The notes below the pieces were generated by a model. It was not told the origin of the DNA and searched no databases. It was given only the letters and a program-made list of their open reading frames with translations. From Panorpa germanica (taxonomy: Eukaryota; Arthropoda; Insecta; Mecoptera; Panorpidae): a stretch of 64,000 nucleotides of DNA. This document shows positions 60,505 through 64,000 of this stretch, one piece after another. The stretch's first letter is position 1, and every line of letters starts with the position of its first letter. The stretch is from contig OY783212.1 in the NCBI GenBank assembly GCA_963678705.1, forward strand, positions 11,904,001-11,968,000, written 5' to 3'. The translations under genes and the position numbers were made by a program.

Positions 60505-62845
60505 ATGGAATGCGTGTGCTCTTTGCAATCGCTGGTTTTCGTCGCCGCAGTATTTTTGCTAATTTATTTGTTTGCTACTTGGAATTCAAAATATTTTGAA
60601 AAACTTGGTATAAATTATGTTAAACCAGTTCCATTTTTTGGAAATTTGATGCCAACTGTTTTAAAACAGAAGAATCTTATATATAATTTAGATGATTTGT
60701 ATAAGAAATACCCGGAAGACAGGTATGTACTTAAAGATGTTTAAGATAAGCAACCATTTTCTTTTATAGTTTTCACTCATTATTTATTTCGATAAATGCA
60801 GCTATAATTAATTTTTATTTGTTGAGTATATATATACTAAATATCTAAATACATAAAAAAAATATCACATTTTATCACCGTTGTAACATAAACTTATATC
60901 AACAAATTAGGAAACACAAATTTATGCACTAGCAATTGGATGAAATTTGATTTACCTTCATAATTTGGTGTAACTTACTTCTTCTTCTATTTTTTTAAGC
61001 CTTGTTGGTGTCTTCGAGTTCCAATCGCCTGTAATAATGTTGCGTGATCCTGAGATAATTAGACACGTTACCGTTAAAGATTTTGATCATTTCTTAGATC
61101 ATAGGTCGAAAATAGATATCGACGTTGATCCATTGTTTGGACGAAATTTATTCTCAATGAAAGGCAATAAATGGCGGGATATGCGAACCACTCTAAGTCC
61201 TGCTTTCACCGGAAGTAAGATGAGAACCATGTTTGGACTTGTTGTAGATTGTGCTGAACAAGTTATTTTACATTTGAAGAAAGATTCAGATGGTAATTTT
61301 ATATATTGTTTTAAATACAGGCTTTCAGGGATATCTAGTATAATGAAAAAACATACACATTTTAGGAGTTGACGTGGAGCTCAAAAACTTGTTAACCAGA
61401 TTTGCTACAGATGTAATAGGAACAACAGCATTTGGAGTAAAAGTAGATTCCCTAAAGAATCCCAATAACGAGTTTTATTTAAGTGGGAAGAAAATTTCAG
61501 ACTTTTCAGGAGTACAGGGGCTAAAGTTTTTTGGATTTTCTTCGTTTCCTGGATTTATGAAAGTATAATTATAAGTATAATTTAGAATCAAATAATATAT
61601 TTAATGATACAATAATATTTTTAATAAAATTTTACTCTTACAGTTTTTTAAAATTAAATTCTTCGATGAGAAAATTGGCAACTTCTTCCGTAGTTTGGTT
61701 CACGACACAATTAAAACTAGAGATAAAGAAGGAATCTATCGTCCGGATATGATACAGCTGCTGATGCAAGCTCGTAAGGGTATACTGACTAATGAAACCT
61801 CAACAGACAAACATGACGCCGGCTTTGCCACTGTGCAAGAATTTCTTGTCAGCAAAGAGCAACCTCGGAAAAGAGGTAAGTTATTTCACTAACACTTACA
61901 ACGAAAATGTCTGTTTGATTTTTATATTCTCCATATTTCGTTTTTATAGATTGGACCGACGATGACATGACGGCGCAAGCTTTAATTTTCTTTCTGGGTG
62001 GTTTTGATACAGTTTCTTCCGCCATGTGTTTTGCAGCTCACGAATTGGCAGTTAATCCAGATGTTCAAATTCGTTTGCAAGAAGAAATTGATGACTTCCT
62101 TGGTGACAATATTAAAATGAACTACGAAAACATACAAAAATTGAAATATCTAGACATGGTAGTTTCGGGTAACATAAATATTAAGATAAGTTACTTCATT
62201 AATAGTGAATAGTTCACTAATTATTGTTATTTTTGCTTTTTTTATATAATAGAGACTTTGAGAAAATGGACACCAGGAGGCTTACTGGACAGAAAATGTG
62301 TAAAGCCGTACGTTTTGAAAGACCCAGTAAACAATGTTTCTATACAAGTAAGTTCCAAGAAGTATAAGCAAAGTAATGTGTAATTTTAGTTACAAAATGT
62401 AAAATATGTTTTTGAATAGTTGAATCCAGGAGATGGTCTTTGGATTCCCATATTGAGTATTCAGAATGATCCCAAATATTTCCCGGATCCAGAGAAATTT
62501 GATCCTGAGCGTTTCAGTGATGAGAATAAAGATAAAATCCAACCATTCACTTATATGCCATTTGGATCTGGACCACGAAACTGCATTGGTATTGTATAAT
62601 TTAATAATATATATTTTAATTGACTGAAGACGCTAGTTGAGTTATTTATTAAAATACAATATTTTGTTTTTTCAGGATCTCGATTTGCACTTATGGAAAT
62701 TAAGGCAATAATTTTCTTAATTTTGGCAAACTTTACCTTGGAGCCTTGTTCAAAGACACAAATTCCATTGAAGTTAAGTAGATCATCTGTGTCTCTACAA
62801 GCGGAGAATGGATTTTGGGTTAATTTTAAGCCACGTACTTCTTGA
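60505..62845 (+). CDS. cytochrome P450, CYP9 type (P450-5)
   Basis: Eight exons (60505-60722, 61000-61292, 61366-61562, 61644-61875, 61950-62168, 62253-62347, 62420-62588, 62676-62845) in the same phases as the other copies give 530 residues. Motifs: anchor [16 protein letters not shown]-helix WRDMR, I-helix GGFDT, K-helix ETLR, FDPERF, haem site [11 protein letters not shown]. It is nearest to P450-4 yet clearly diverged, so this duplication is older than the 6.9-kb block duplication. The last two exons and the intron before exon 8 are unusually similar to P450-4. Confidence 0.95.
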
Positions 62846-62904
62846 AATATTTTTATTTGTGAGAATTCACTGAATTTGTATAAAATTTGTATAATTTTTA
62901 TATA

Positions 62905-63073
62905 GGGTCTATCAACAAGAGGTCTTTTTAAATTTTGCACTGTCACTGCTGTGACATTTGCCAATGACTAAGGACATTGTTTGTACTTTGGATTAATAAG
63001 ATAAAAATACCACTTTAACGAAAATCTTGCGTTGTTCTGTTGATTTAAAATGACACCTCTTGTTGAAAGACCC
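62905..63073. mobile_element. hAT-type MITE
   Basis: 169 bp with inverted ends (GGGTCTATCAACAAGAGGT against GGGTCTTTCAACAAGAGGT) and an 8-bp direct duplication TTTATATA at 62897-62904 and 63074-63081. It has no coding capacity. It lies 60 bases after the P450-5 stop, probably in its 3' untranslated or flanking region. Confidence 0.85.
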
Positions 63074-63429
63074 TTTATATAATTATATGATATTTACTTT
63101 TATATAAAATTAATGTTTACGAATGCTTGCAGATTACATTGAACTGTTTATTGGCAAATGTATGAAATTATTGATACTTTTTGTTGTGTTACAATATCAT
63201 GTTATATGAATATAAAATTTGTATTTTAAATAATAATTTTTCTATGATAATACACCTAAATAAAATGAATACTAATGTTAATTGTCATTATTTAAATTTT
63301 CTTTACTCTGTAATTTCTTCAGTTCTAATTATGCAATAACTGCAACTGCTTTCAAAATAAAAAAAATATATTTTAAGACGGTTGCCGTAAAACAGAAACA
63401 CATGTGTGATTCATATAATATTTTGCTTA

Positions 63430-63900
63430 ATTAAAACATAGTAATATTTAATAGAAAAGAGTCTTATTTTATTAGTATTTTTCAAGCACTTAATTTTAAA
63501 GAATGGCTTTTAAGATTTAAATTCATTATTTTTTTATGAAAATTCTTATGCGCAAGAGAATAAATTTTTCTATTTTAGTTAGTAACATAGGTCACAATAC
63601 GGTGTATATTAAATGAAAACATTTACATAAGAAGTATCTTTAGTTATGTTGAATAAACCATAAATACAAGTAAATATGTTGCGCAGAAAATTTGAAGAAG
63701 TTGTTATTCATTATTTATTTTAATCTGCCTTCTAAGTACCTAGTCATGTTTGTTGTTAATAACACATATTTCAAAAGTGTCCAATCATTATTACAATCTA
63801 TTTCCAACTTAATTATAATGATGATATTGGAATCATTTATTTTTGTAACGATAGCAAATAGTTGTAGATTAGATTGACCTTGTTCTCAACTTAATATTGT
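63430..63900 (+). promoter_or_regulatory. probable upstream region of a further P450
   Basis: The dispersed repeat (63430-63570) and then GTTGTTAATAACACATATTT, ATAATGATGA and GATTGACCTTGTTCTCAAC follow the same order as 43400-43920 upstream of P450-1. By analogy a P450 start would lie about 0.5-0.7 kb further right, outside the window. No coding was seen to 64000. Confidence 0.45.
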
Positions 63901-64000
63901 TGCTATAATCATTGAACTTAAAAAGCCAAATAATAGAGCACGTGCGTATTTTCCTTGTGCGCAGTTTTTATATTTCTCAAATGAATTGTTAACCCTGCGT

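Noticed and set aside
62551-62964. 137-residue minus-strand frame
   Set aside because: It is antisense to P450-5 exons 7-8 and runs into the MITE; the paralogous regions do not conserve it.

Overview
The window is AT-rich, intron-rich animal DNA. It reads as an insect and most likely a moth or butterfly. The case for Lepidoptera is an inference from a tandem CYP9-type P450 cluster, Helitrons with typical lepidopteran termini (TCTATATATATA at the 5' end, CTAG after a GC-rich hairpin at the 3' end), an insect Hr96 receptor, and a heavy load of hAT, BEL/Pao and non-LTR elements. No prokaryotic features, CRISPR array, rRNA or complete tRNA were seen.
Layout. Positions 1-20.4 kb hold a minus-strand tandem family of small four-pass membrane proteins. 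A partial copy lies at the left edge. A second copy is broken by a retrotransposon in its fourth exon. A third copy has exons 2-5 at 4.8-5.8 kb, and its only visible first exon is at 20.4 kb. If these join, the first intron is about 14.6 kb and contains a MITE between 97-bp repeats, two apparently identical 3794-bp Helitrons facing each other across an 84-bp spacer, and a deleted hAT element. Next come a WDR91-like gene that stops before its WD40 domain (21.3-22.5 kb), the nuclear receptor Hr96 (24.2-26.4 kb, minus), and two paralogous SINA/SIAH-like genes, each built of two SINA modules (27.6-29.2 and 33.8-36.0 kb, minus). A young, internally deleted BEL/Pao element sits between those two. 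At 37.8-42.9 kb is a secreted heparanase-like gene (GH79) that appears to have lost its catalytic nucleophile and carries a charged C-terminal extension of roughly 640 residues.
From 43.9 kb to the right edge is a CYP9-type P450 cluster on the plus strand: four intact eight-exon genes and one pseudogene. A 6.9-kb block with two P450s is tandemly duplicated almost without change. The junction cuts off the last exon of the second P450, and the same copy has a 1-base frameshift. Upstream sequence repeated near the right edge suggests another P450 beyond the window.
How the parts relate: Hr96 is a xenobiotic and lipid sensor in insects and CYP9 enzymes are detoxification monooxygenases, so their proximity is suggestive but not proof of a functional link. 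The dominant theme is recent structural change: tandem duplication of three gene families, and several transposon insertions whose target-site duplications are still perfect. All gene models are read by eye from splice signals and reading frame.
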